A DNA stretch of 64,000 nt. It comes from Chloroflexota bacterium (lineage in GTDB: Bacteria > Chloroflexota > Anaerolineae > 4572-78 > J111). Shown in pieces: positions 51,808 through 60,177 of this stretch (position 1 is its first letter; every line of letters starts with the position of its first letter). The notes below the pieces were generated by a model that worked only from the letters and a program-made list of their open reading frames with translations, was not told where the DNA came from and ran no database searches. Position numbers and translations under genes: made by a program. The DNA lies in the NCBI GenBank assembly GCA_016860845.1, contig BOKF01000045.1:4896-68895 (forward strand), given 5' to 3'.

Positions 51808-51854
51808 CTCTCCCGAGGCATCCAAGTCTTACACCCCTGGAAATAAACCAGGGG
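51808..51854. repeat. 47-bp direct repeat, distal copy (tRNA-Leu 3' fragment)
   Basis: Identical to 40447-40493 but not preceded by a tRNA body: only the 3' T-stem strand, acceptor end and following hairpin are present. With the intact tRNA copy it brackets 11.36 kb. Confidence 0.85.
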
Positions 51855-51875
51855 TTTGCTTTTCAAAAACATAAA

Positions 51876-51914
51876 AAAAAGAGGCCGAATTTATTGATAA
51901 TTCGGCCTCTTTTT
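51876..51914. terminator. Bidirectional terminator, copy of the one after tRNA-Leu
   Basis: AAAAAGAGGCCGAATT (51876-51891) and AATTCGGCCTCTTTTT (51899-51914) are a perfect 16-bp stem around TATTGAT. It is a diverged copy of 40514-40552 and ends the XPB-module transcript. The rest of the 377-base gap (51736-52112) shows no gene. Confidence 0.85.
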
Positions 51915-52112
51915 GCTTTTCCGGAGCGATTTTTGAGGTCAAAACACGCCTCAACCTGACCCGTCTATGAGGTGTGGCTGAACCGCTACTCCCAATTAAA
52001 CCGGTGGTTAAGGCATTGCCCCTTTCTAGCCTCGTTTGACCATTTATGTTAAAATGGAGAAAAGCTTTCAAAATTTTACCCATTCCCTCTCTCAAAAAGA
52101 AAGGTAACGGCT

Positions 52113-54962
52113 ATGTTTGGCCTAGATACGCAAATCGAGCGCCGCCGCCAGCGCGCCACCGAAGATATTGCCGCCATTGTCAACCGCGGCCAGCACCCTG
52201 TTTACAGTCCCTTTGAAGTTACCTCCCAATCCAAACAAACCTACCGCGTCCAAATTCGCTCCCTGACCGACCTGCTCAATAGCTGCACCTGCGCCGACTA
52301 CAAAACCAACCTGCTGGGGACTTGCAAACATATCGAAGCGGTGCTGCTGCACCTGCGCGAAAACCTGGGCGAGCAGTGGGACAAGATAGCGGCCGAAAAG
52401 CCGCCGGTAGCCCAAATTTTTCTGCACCACGCCCAGGAAACCACCATCCGGATCACCCTGCCCCTGCCCGGCCCTCCGGCCCTGAGCACACTGCTCAAAC
52501 GTTACTTCGACGCCGACGGTCTCCTGACCGGCTCGCCGCTCAAGACTCTGCCCGCTCTGCTCCAGGAACTCGCTGCCCTGCCGGCCCGCCAGCGCAACTC
52601 CATCCAAGTCACACCCGAAGTCGAGCAGCACCTGGGCCGCCTCCAGGACATCGAAGCCATCCAGCGCCAGAAAGAGTGGTTTCGGGAGCAAACCGAACAG
52701 GGCCATCGCTCCTTCAACCTGCTCTCCACCCCCCTCTACGGCTACCAGCAGGAAGGCGCGATGCACCTGGCCTTTGGCCGCCGGACTATGCTGGCCGACG
52801 ATATGGGCCTGGGTAAAACGGTCCAGGCCATCGCCGCCACCAGCTTATTGCACCAATTACGCGACATTCAACGGGTGCTGGTCGTCTGTCCGGCCTCGCT
52901 CAAACACCAATGGGCGCGAGAAATCCGCCGCTTCACCTCCTTCTCGGCCAACATCATCGAGGGCGGCCTGCGCGACCGCCGCAACGCCTATCAAAATCCG
53001 GCCTTCTTCTCCATCATCAATTACGAAGTCGCCCTGCGCGATGAAGACGAGCTACGCCGGCTGCGGCCCGACCTCATCATCCTGGACGAAGCCCAACGCA
53101 TCAAAAACTGGCGCACCAAAACCGCCGACGCGGTCAAACGGCTACGCAGTCCTTATGCCTTTGTGTTGACCGGCACGCCCCTGGAGAACCGGCTGGACGA
53201 ACTGTACAGCATCTTTCAATTCATTGACCCGGCCATCCTCGGCCCGCTGTGGCGCTTCAACCAGCGCTTTTTCCAGGTCGAGCGCAAATCACCCACCTCC
53301 AGCTCCTACAAAGTGCTGGGCTACAAAAACCTCGACGAACTGCGCCGCCTCATCTCGCCTTACGTGCTGCGCCGGGTGCGCGATGAAGTGCTGCACGACC
53401 TGCCCGACCGCATTGACAACAACTTCTTTGTGCCGATGACCGATCCCCAGTGGAAAGCCTACGAAGAGTTCCGCTACACCGTCGCCCAACTCATCGCCAA
53501 AGCGCAGCGTCGCCCGTTGACTCCCCAGGAGCATAAAATCTTGCTGGGCGCGCTGGTCAAAATGCGCCTCATTTGCAATGCCCTGGCCCTGCACGACCCT
53601 GACCTGACGCCCAAAGAGCGCGAAAAAACGTCGCCCAAACTGCAAGAACTGGCCGATATTCTGGACGATGAAGTGGCTAACAACGGCCACAAAGCCATCC
53701 TCTTCAGCCAGTGGACCAACATGCTTCACCTGACCTACCCGGTCCTGGATCGGCTCAACCTGGGCCACGTCACCCTCAGCGGCGACGTGCCGACCCCCAA
53801 ACGCGGCGCACTGATCGAGCGTTTTCTCAACGACGACAAGTGCAAAGTCTTCCTCTCCACCGACGCCGGTGGGGTGGGCCTTAACCTGCAAGCGGCCAGC
53901 CTGGTGGTCAACCTGGATTTGCCCTGGAACCCGGCGGTGCTGGACCAGCGCATCGCCCGCGCCCACCGTCACGGCCAGTTGCACACGGTCAACGTGATTA
54001 ACCTGATTGCCAAAGACACCATCGAGGAGCGCATCCTCGATACCCTGGCGACCAAGCGCAACGTTTTTGCCGGCGTTTTCGGCAGCGAGGAAGCGCCGGG
54101 CGAGATCACCTTTTTCGATACCGGCCAGAGCTTGCTGCAAAAGATTGACGAAATGCTCGGCGCGCCGCCGCCCGAAGTCAAGCTTGACCTGGCGCCCAAA
54201 GCCGCGCCTGAGCCGGAAGCCGCACCCGCGCCCACCCTGCGCGGCCTGGCCGACCGGCTGGTGGCCCAGTTCCCCGGACGCATTATGCTGGTCCGCCGCA
54301 CCGCTCCTTTACCCGGCTCATCCGCCGACGGCAATATTTTGGTGGTGGTAGACCGGTCCCCCACCGAACTGCGGCCTCAGATCGAAAAGATTATCACCGA
54401 GCATTTTGGCGACACAGCCTCGCCGCCCGGTCTGCACCTCATGGAGCCGGAAAGCTATCGCGCCCTGGTCGCCCTGACCGGCGGCGCAGTAGAGCAGGCC
54501 GGCGATGCCGAGGGCTACCGCGCCCCTTCACTACCCGCCCCGGCCGCCCGCGCCGCCGACACCCAAAAGCTGCAAAAAGCGCGGGCTGGCTTCGACACGG
54601 CCAACAAGCGGCTGCAACTGGCCCGTGTGGTCTTGCAAGGCGGCTTCCCCGAAGAGGTGCTGCGGCCTATCCACCAAGCCCTCGGCTGGGCGCTGACCGC
54701 TCACCTGGCCCTGCTCAAAGAGCGCGAACCAGGCCCTGACCTTCCTTCAGCCCGGCTGGTGCAGGCCGAACTGGTCGAAACAAAGCGCCTCGACGCCGCC
54801 CTGGCCGCTCGCCTGGCCCAGGTCCGCGAGTTGACCACGCCTCCCGGCCCGGACGAAGAGGAAGCCCCACCCCCCTCCCTCGAAACCGCCGAAGGGTTAA
54901 TCGAAACGGTGCAGGATTTAGTGAATAAGGGCTACGAGTTGGTGGCACAGGCCGGGTTGTAA
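52113..54962 (+). CDS. SWI2/SNF2-family DNA translocase with N-terminal SWIM finger
   Basis: The 949-residue protein has a SWIM finger (CTCADYKTNLLGTCKHIEA, ~58-76), then a SNF2 ATPase: Walker A LADDMGLGKTVQAIAA (~230), DEAQ box LIILDEAQRIKNW (~325), LTGTPLENRLDELYSIF, and the C-terminal half with FLSTDAGGVGLNLQAAS and RIARAHRHGQLHTVNV. Residues ~690-949 are Pro/Ala/Glu-rich and helical. RapA-like bacterial members recycle RNA polymerase or remodel DNA-protein complexes, and several defence systems use SNF2 proteins. AAAGG precedes the ATG. The next gene starts one base after its stop. Confidence 0.92.
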   Translation: MFGLDTQIERRRQRATEDIAAIVNRGQHPVYSPFEVTSQSKQTYRVQIRSLTDLLNSCTCADYKTNLLGTCKHIEAVLLHLRENLGEQWDKIAAEKPPVAQIFLHHAQETTIRITLPLPGPPALSTLLKRYFDADGLLTGSPLKTLPALLQELAALPARQRNSIQVTPEVEQHLGRLQDIEAIQRQKEWFREQTEQGHRSFNLLSTPLYGYQQEGAMHLAFGRRTMLADDMGLGKTVQAIAATSLLHQLRDIQRVLVVCPASLKHQWAREIRRFTSFSANIIEGGLRDRRNAYQNPAFFSIINYEVALRDEDELRRLRPDLIILDEAQRIKNWRTKTADAVKRLRSPYAFVLTGTPLENRLDELYSIFQFIDPAILGPLWRFNQRFFQVERKSPTSSSYKVLGYKNLDELRRLISPYVLRRVRDEVLHDLPDRIDNNFFVPMTDPQWKAYEEFRYTVAQLIAKAQRRPLTPQEHKILLGALVKMRLICNALALHDPDLTPKEREKTSPKLQELADILDDEVANNGHKAILFSQWTNMLHLTYPVLDRLNLGHVTLSGDVPTPKRGALIERFLNDDKCKVFLSTDAGGVGLNLQAASLVVNLDLPWNPAVLDQRIARAHRHGQLHTVNVINLIAKDTIEERILDTLATKRNVFAGVFGSEEAPGEITFFDTGQSLLQKIDEMLGAPPPEVKLDLAPKAAPEPEAAPAPTLRGLADRLVAQFPGRIMLVRRTAPLPGSSADGNILVVVDRSPTELRPQIEKIITEHFGDTASPPGLHLMEPESYRALVALTGGAVEQAGDAEGYRAPSLPAPAARAADTQKLQKARAGFDTANKRLQLARVVLQGGFPEEVLRPIHQALGWALTAHLALLKEREPGPDLPSARLVQAELVETKRLDAALAARLAQVRELTTPPGPDEEEAPPPSLETAEGLIETVQDLVNKGYELVAQAGL

Positions 54963-54963
54963 G

Positions 54964-55617
54964 ATGAATTTTCCCTCCTCATCTGTTGAAACAAGAGTAG
55001 CTGCCCAGCGGCGAATGCTTTTGGAAATTGCTCGACGGCGAGCCAAGCCGGGTACTGGTAGCGCAATTAGCCTGTTGGAGCAGCGAATGGCAGTACAGAA
55101 GTGGCCGGATCTTTCACCCATTTTAAAAGACATACCTTGGGCTGTCATTGGCGGCGTGGCCACGCGGGCTTACATGCCCGAACGAGCTACGCAAGATTTA
55201 GGTATTTTAATAGCCAGCTCAGACTCCAAGAAAGCCCGCAGGCGGTTATTGTCGGCTGGTTTCGTTTATCAGCAAGACCTGGCCATTGGCGGTGGCGCCT
55301 GGCAGACCCCAGAGGCTCAATCATTGGATGTGGTTGAGACTGACGCCTCCTGGTTCTCAGAGGCTCTGAAACAACTCCAAACAGATCCTCAAGGGTTACC
55401 GGTACTTTCTCTGCCATATTTGGTCTTGCTTAAGTTTCAGGCGAGTCGGCTTCAAGATTTAGCCGATATATCTCGTATGTTAGGTTTGGCTTCCGAAGAG
55501 GATCGGCAGACTACACGTCAAATCTTTGTTAAGTGGCAACCTGACGAATTAGAGGATTTGGAAAGCCTAATCACCCTGGGAGACCTAGAATTAGGCCGAG
55601 ACTTATCCCAGGGATAA
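54964..55617 (+). CDS. Nucleotidyltransferase-fold protein with degenerate active site
   Basis: The 217-residue protein has a helical start and then a MNT/AbiEii-like core: WAVIGGVATRAYMPERATQDL, KKARRRLLSAGF, SLDVVETDASWF, LPYLVLLKFQASRLQDLADI. In active family members the first motif ends R-x-T-x-D-I/L-D; here it reads RATQDLGI, so the second Asp is absent. It is therefore either a non-catalytic version or a divergent site. It starts one base after the SNF2 stop and is clearly in the same operon. No cognate antitoxin/HEPN gene is evident beside it. Confidence 0.65.
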   Translation: MNFPSSSVETRVAAQRRMLLEIARRRAKPGTGSAISLLEQRMAVQKWPDLSPILKDIPWAVIGGVATRAYMPERATQDLGILIASSDSKKARRRLLSAGFVYQQDLAIGGGAWQTPEAQSLDVVETDASWFSEALKQLQTDPQGLPVLSLPYLVLLKFQASRLQDLADISRMLGLASEEDRQTTRQIFVKWQPDELEDLESLITLGDLELGRDLSQG

Positions 55618-55705
55618 AGTACAAAAACTGTTGTGGTATGAAGGCCAGGAGCTAACTTGCATACGGGTAAAGTCGCTATCCCCGGCAACCAACCAGGGCA
55701 AGGAT

Positions 55706-56086
55706 ATGATTGATAATTACGCCGAAGCGATGGCTCTAATTGAGAAGATGAAAGCCCAACTGCCTATGCCCGCCTACCCGACTGAAGCAGTTGTTCATTC
55801 ATTACGCCAGGGCAGCCCCAATATTACCACCAAGCAAGAGCTGCAAATTCAAGATGTTTTATATTTGGGTGATGATGGGGGGATTGCCTGTGCAATTTAT
55901 CTACCTGAGAAAAAAGTCGTTACCATAACCTCGTTAACTCACCTTACGATCCCGGCCGGTCATCCTCTAGAGCCAGAGATCAAGGCCTACCAGGCCAAAC
56001 GCACCCAAAAATTAGCCAAAATAAATGAACCGCGCCGGCCCGTTCGAATGACCATCAAGCCGCGCAAAAAACGCAAAAAGCGTTAA
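55706..56086 (+). CDS. Small basic-tailed protein of unknown function
   Basis: The 126-residue frame from ATG 55706 (AGGGCAAGG upstream) reads MIDNYAEAMALIEKMKAQL, ITTKQELQIQDVLYLGDDGGI, VVTITSLTHLTIPAGHPLEPE, and ends in a strongly basic tail (RPVRMTIKPRKKRKKR). A TTG at 55631 would give 25 more residues but no better start. I do not recognise the family. The tail suggests nucleic-acid binding. It lies between the nucleotidyltransferase-like gene and addB on the same strand. Confidence 0.6.
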   Translation: MIDNYAEAMALIEKMKAQLPMPAYPTEAVVHSLRQGSPNITTKQELQIQDVLYLGDDGGIACAIYLPEKKVVTITSLTHLTIPAGHPLEPEIKAYQAKRTQKLAKINEPRRPVRMTIKPRKKRKKR

Positions 56087-56094
56087 GTACTCCG

Positions 56095-59000
56095 ATGGCT
56101 ACCCATCTTTTTCTGGCCCCCGCCGGCCACGGCAAAACTGCTTATGTGCTGGAGTGTATCCGCCAGGCCCGCACGGCTGACCCGCTTGCCCCCATCACCG
56201 TCATTCTGCCCAACCAACCCCAGGTAGACGCCTTTCGCCGCCGCTTAAGCGACAGCGGTGGTGCATTGGGGGTGAGCCTGGGCACATTTTACAGCCTTTA
56301 CGCCGAAGTGCTGGCCTGGGCCGGCCAGCCGGAGCCGCGCCTGCCGGAGCCGGTACAGTATCGCCTCTTGCGCAGCCTTGTGATGCGCCTGACTGATGAA
56401 GGCCGCCTGTCCTACTATGCTCCGCTAAACGACAAACCCGGTTTTGTGACCGCGCTGCGGGTCTTGATCGAAGAACTCAAGCGCGCCCGTATCCGCCGCG
56501 ATGATTTCCGGCAGGCCGTTCACAGCCTGCCCCGGCGCGATCCCCGCCTGCTGGAATTGGCTGAGGTTTACGGGGCTTACCAGGATTGGCTGCTGGATAA
56601 CGGCTGGGTAGACCTCGAAGGCCAGGGTTGGCTGGCCGCCCTGGCCCTGGAGCGCCAGCCCCATTTGGGCCGCCATCTGCACCTGCTGATCGTAGATGGC
56701 TTTGACGAGTTCAACCCCACCCAGTTAGAAGTCCTCAAATTCCTCTCTCAACGCGCTGCCGAGACCATCATTACCCTGACGGGTGAGCAGAGGAACAGAG
56801 GAACAGAGGAGCGGGGGACTGCCAGCGCGGAGCGCCAGGCGCGGGGAGCCAGGGAGAAACCACCTGACGACCTTCCTTCATCCTTCATCCTTCATCCTTC
56901 ATCCTTCTTTATCTCCCGCCCTGTCCTCCGCCGCTTCACCCGCGCCTTGCAGGCTGTCAGCCAGGCGCTGAGTATCGAGCCGGAACCCTTACCCCACCCT
57001 GCTCCTTCAGATGTTGACCCACTCCTGGCCTACCTGGAAGCTAACTTATTTGAAGTATCCGTCAAAACTCTGGCTTCTGGCAGTAAATCTCAACCCCCGT
57101 CTACCGTCTACCGTCTACCGTCTACCGTCACCTTCGTCGAAACCCAAAACCGCGCCGAAGAAGCCCGGGCCGCGCTGCGCTGGCTCAAAACCTGCCTGGT
57201 CCGCGATGGACTGCAACCCAACGAAGTGGCCCTCATCGCCCGCGATCTGACTGTCTATCGTCCTTTCATCGAAGAAACCGCCGCCGAATTTGGCCTGACC
57301 CTGTACTGGCGTGAAGGCTTGAGTTTAGGCGCCAATCCGGCAATTGCCGCCCTGGTATCGCTGCTGGCCTTGCCCCTCAAAGCCGGCGCCGACGGCAACT
57401 GGTCACGCCGCCCGCTTATTGACGCCTGGCGCAGCCCCTACTTCGAGAACCTGATCCCCGGTCTCACCCCCGCCGCTGCCGACCACCTCGACGTGGTGGC
57501 CCGGCAGGGCCTGGTGATGCAGGGGCTTGACCAGTGGCGGGAAGCGCTGCGCGTTCAAACGTTGAAACGTTCAAACGTTGAAACGTTCACTGACGAAGAT
57601 TTCCCACCCCCCGATCACCTGACCCCGGCGGAGGCCGCAGCCCTGCAAACCACCTTCGAAGCCTTTGTGGCCCACCTGACCCCGCCCCCGCGAGCCACGC
57701 TGCGCGACTTCGCCGCCTTTGTGGAAAACCTCATCGGCGACGACCCCGAATTAGAGAAGGATGAAGGCGGAAGTCGGAAGGATGAAGAATTGCCCCCCGA
57801 CGATTCTCTTCTCTCCCCTGCCCCCCCGCTCCCCCGCTCCTCTACTCTCCCCGGTCTCGTCCATCGTGTCCGGGCCGCGCCAGGCTCCCGGTCTCGTGAC
57901 CTGGCTGCCCTGCGCGCCTTCAAAGATGTGCTCCGGGGCCTGGTCCTGACCGGGTCGTTCTTTGAAATCCCAAAACAAACCCTTCGACAAGGCTCACCTG
58001 TGCCCCAGGTGCAGGCAGGACAGGCCGCCGGGAGCGAGTTGATAACTTACGAACTCTTCTACGCCGAATTGGCCGGGGCGGTCGAAGGGGCCATATATTA
58101 CCTGCCCCCGCCCGAACCGCTTCAGGCCGCCATCCCGGTGCTGTCGGTGGTGAACGCGCGTGGCCTGTCTTTTCGGGCCGTGGCCCTCATCGGCCTGGCC
58201 GAAGGCGATTTTCCGCGGGCCGAACGGGAAGATATTTTTTTACGTGAAGAAGATCGTTCGGCCCTGCGCCAGGCCGGCCTGACCGATCTGGAGACGCGGC
58301 TGCGCGGCGATGAGATTAGCTTGTTTTACCAGGCCGTGACCCGCGCCCGCGAAAAGTTACTGCTCTGCCGTCCCTACCTGGCCGACGATGGGCAGACCTG
58401 GGAACCCTCACCCTATTGGGCCGAAGTGCGCCGGCTGGCCCCAGACGCGCCGGTGCAGCACTTGCGCCCGGAAGACCCCCTGCCCTGGAGTGAAGTAGCC
58501 TCACCGCCGGAATTGGCCGGGGCGCTGGCCCTGCTCGGCCTGGCGGATTTTGAGCTGCCACCGCACTGGTCAAGTCAGGCGACAATCCGGCTGTGGCATG
58601 GAGCGACGGTGCTCCGGACCAGGTTGGCTGTCGAGCCGGACAGTCTTTTTGAGGGCGATTTGTCCGATCTGGCGGACCAGTTGGCAGTGGTTTACGGTCC
58701 CGACCACGTTTGGAGCGCCAGCCGCCTGGAAGCTTACGGTATTTGCCCGCACCATTTTTGGCTGGGCCAGGACCTGGCCCTGGAAGCGCGCCTGCCGCCG
58801 GCGGAGGGCTATGATGTTTTTATCCTGGGCAGCATGTATCACGAAATTCTGGAAGAGGTCTACCGGCAGACCGGCGCGCAGGCCGACGGCGAGCATTTGC
58901 TGGCTCTCCTGCCAGGCGTGGCCCAAAAGGTTTTTGACGAAGGGCCGCGAGCCTATGGTTTCCGTCCCACCGCCCTGTGGCAGATGCAGCGGCGCGAGTT

Positions 59001-59547
59001 GGAGCAAATCATGGCCAATACCCTGGTCGCCCTGGCCGAAGTTACCCAGAACAGCACCCCGTTGGCCCAGGAACAAATTTTTGGTATGCGGGATCAGCCG
59101 CCCCTGGTAGTCCAGCGTGATGGCGATGAGTTCCGGCTGCGCGGTTTCATTGACCGGGTTGACCAAGACACCGCCGGCCGCCTGTGCCTGATTGATTACA
59201 AATCCGGCTCGACCCCCATCACCGCCCGTGATTTGGTCGAGGGGCGGCGGCTGCAAATAGCCCTGTACGCCCTGGCTGCCCGCGATGCCCTGGCTTTGGG
59301 CGAGGTGGCTGATGGGTTTTACTGGCATATCGGTTCAACCCGGGCCGGTTCCGCCAGGGCCAGCAGCCTCAAACTGGCTGACTTCGAGGGCGGTGTTGAA
59401 GGCGCTTTAGCTACAGCCCTGACCCATACCTTCAACCACATCGCCGGGGTGCGGGCCGGCTATTTTCCCCCCGTCCCGCCGCCGGCCGGCTGTCCGAGTC
59501 ACTGCCCCGGTATGAAATTCTGTTGGCGGTACGAAGCCAAAGGATGA
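56095..59547 (+). CDS. addB: AddB-like helicase-nuclease subunit with repeat-encoded inserts
   Basis: The 1150-residue protein has an N-terminal P-loop (FLAPAGHGKTAYVLECI), AddB/RexB-type helicase remnants (GVSLGTFYSLYAEVLAWAG, LHLLIVDGFDEFNPTQLEVL) and a C-terminal PD-(D/E)XK nuclease (GFIDRVDQ ~1017, LIDYKSGSTP ~1034, then QIALYALAA). Cysteines 884, 1133, 1137 and 1143 fit the AddB iron-sulfur cluster. With AddA it would resect double-strand breaks for recombination. Odd: five low-complexity inserts (~229-275, 333-346, 486-499, 556-595, 627-646) are encoded by short tandem or dispersed DNA repeats, all keeping frame. AddA lies 630 bases downstream, separated by a GxxExxY gene. Confidence 0.88.
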   Translation: MATHLFLAPAGHGKTAYVLECIRQARTADPLAPITVILPNQPQVDAFRRRLSDSGGALGVSLGTFYSLYAEVLAWAGQPEPRLPEPVQYRLLRSLVMRLTDEGRLSYYAPLNDKPGFVTALRVLIEELKRARIRRDDFRQAVHSLPRRDPRLLELAEVYGAYQDWLLDNGWVDLEGQGWLAALALERQPHLGRHLHLLIVDGFDEFNPTQLEVLKFLSQRAAETIITLTGEQRNRGTEERGTASAERQARGAREKPPDDLPSSFILHPSSFFISRPVLRRFTRALQAVSQALSIEPEPLPHPAPSDVDPLLAYLEANLFEVSVKTLASGSKSQPPSTVYRLPSTVTFVETQNRAEEARAALRWLKTCLVRDGLQPNEVALIARDLTVYRPFIEETAAEFGLTLYWREGLSLGANPAIAALVSLLALPLKAGADGNWSRRPLIDAWRSPYFENLIPGLTPAAADHLDVVARQGLVMQGLDQWREALRVQTLKRSNVETFTDEDFPPPDHLTPAEAAALQTTFEAFVAHLTPPPRATLRDFAAFVENLIGDDPELEKDEGGSRKDEELPPDDSLLSPAPPLPRSSTLPGLVHRVRAAPGSRSRDLAALRAFKDVLRGLVLTGSFFEIPKQTLRQGSPVPQVQAGQAAGSELITYELFYAELAGAVEGAIYYLPPPEPLQAAIPVLSVVNARGLSFRAVALIGLAEGDFPRAEREDIFLREEDRSALRQAGLTDLETRLRGDEISLFYQAVTRAREKLLLCRPYLADDGQTWEPSPYWAEVRRLAPDAPVQHLRPEDPLPWSEVASPPELAGALALLGLADFELPPHWSSQATIRLWHGATVLRTRLAVEPDSLFEGDLSDLADQLAVVYGPDHVWSASRLEAYGICPHHFWLGQDLALEARLPPAEGYDVFILGSMYHEILEEVYRQTGAQADGEHLLALLPGVAQKVFDEGPRAYGFRPTALWQMQRRELEQIMANTLVALAEVTQNSTPLAQEQIFGMRDQPPLVVQRDGDEFRLRGFIDRVDQDTAGRLCLIDYKSGSTPITARDLVEGRRLQIALYALAARDALALGEVADGFYWHIGSTRAGSARASSLKLADFEGGVEGALATALTHTFNHIAGVRAGYFPPVPPPAGCPSHCPGMKFCWRYEAKG
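56877..56904. repeat. TTCATCC x4 tandem heptad inside addB
   Basis: Four exact 7-base copies lie in frame, preceded at ~56788 by GAGGAACA-type octamer units. They encode a Ser/Phe/His/Pro segment (SSFILHPSSFF). Confidence 0.9.
57099..57126. repeat. GTCTACC x4 tandem heptad inside addB
   Basis: Four exact copies encode a 7-residue periodic peptide (PSTVYRLPSTV). The unit is the same as in the intergenic hairpins at 33770 and 34667. Confidence 0.92.
57553..57588. repeat. GTTCAAAC/GTTGAAAC alternating octamers inside addB
   Basis: Two complementary octamers alternate twice and are followed by GTTC; the array is its own inverted repeat and encodes VQTLKRSNVETF in frame. Confidence 0.88.
57978..58025. 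repeat. CCCTTCGACAAGGCTCA...GGACAGG element inside addB
   Basis: This phrase resembles CCTTCGACAAGCTCAGG-type intergenic repeats seen in many bacteria and the elements at 24256 and 47012. Here it is read in frame as TLRQGSPVPQVQAGQAAG. Confidence 0.55.
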
Positions 59548-59558
59548 TAAAAAGAACG

Positions 59559-59656
59559 GGACACGGATTGGCACAGATACAACGGATAAACACTGATTTT
59601 TTATATATATTTCTCTGAATCTGTCCTAATCCGTCTATCCGTGTGAATCCGTGTCC
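59559..59656. repeat. Hairpin repeat flanking the GxxExxY gene (left)
   Basis: GGACACGGATTGGCACAG (from 59559) and AATCCGTGTCC (to 59656) are arms of an imperfect hairpin made of CACGGAT-like heptads. Bases 59561-59602 also match, as an inverted repeat, 60121-60162 on the other side of the gene (37 of 42 by eye). Confidence 0.75.
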
Positions 59657-59680
59657 TATTTCCAGTCAACAAGAGGCACA

Positions 59681-60070
59681 ATGCTACACAAAGAGATTAC
59701 GGACACCATCATCAATGCTTTCTATACAATCTACAACACGCTGGGTTACGGATTTCTTGAAAAGGTCTATGAGAATTCTTTGGCTTACGAACTATCAAAA
59801 CGTGGTTTGCAAGTACGGTCACAACTTCCCATCCAGGTCTATTACGACGGTCAACTCATGGGCGAATACTTTGCTGACCTTTTGGTTGAAAATTGTGTCA
59901 TCGTGGAAATAAAAGCTGTGGATAGTCTCCATCCTCAACATTCGGCCCAACTACTGAACTATTTGAAGGCAACTGACATAGAAGTTGGGCTCCTGTGCAA
60001 CTTTGGCCCTAAACCAGAATTTATTCGTAAGATTTTCACCAATGATAGAAAACAGCGCAAACCAAAATAA
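59681..60070 (+). CDS. GxxExxY protein
   Basis: The 129-residue protein carries the family-defining GxxExxY motif (GYGFLEKVYENSLAYEL) and a PD-(D/E)XK-like core (GEYFADLLVENCVIVEIKAV), ending LLNYLKATDIEVGLLCNFG. The nuclease-like D...E-x-K is visible, but activity for this family is not established. GAGG lies 6 bases before ATG 59681. It separates addB from addA and is flanked by inverted repeats, suggesting it arrived as a unit. Confidence 0.9.
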   Translation: MLHKEITDTIINAFYTIYNTLGYGFLEKVYENSLAYELSKRGLQVRSQLPIQVYYDGQLMGEYFADLLVENCVIVEIKAVDSLHPQHSAQLLNYLKATDIEVGLLCNFGPKPEFIRKIFTNDRKQRKPK

Positions 60071-60120
60071 GAGGGGATACACATTAGCATGGGTGAAACA
60101 GATTTATACAGACAATCAAA

Positions 60121-60162
60121 AAATAATCAGTGGATATCCGTCGTATCTGTGCCAATCGGTGT
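60121..60162. repeat. Inverted repeat flanking the GxxExxY gene (right)
   Basis: The reverse complement begins ACACCGATTGGCACAGATAC and matches 59561-59602 with five mismatches in 42 bases. It ends 15 bases before the addA start. Confidence 0.75.
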
Positions 60163-60177
60163 ACTATTAATACTCCT

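Noticed and set aside
56877..57126. Short tandem repeats considered as a CRISPR array
   Set aside because: The units are 7 nt, directly adjacent, without spacers, in frame inside addB; no cas genes are present.
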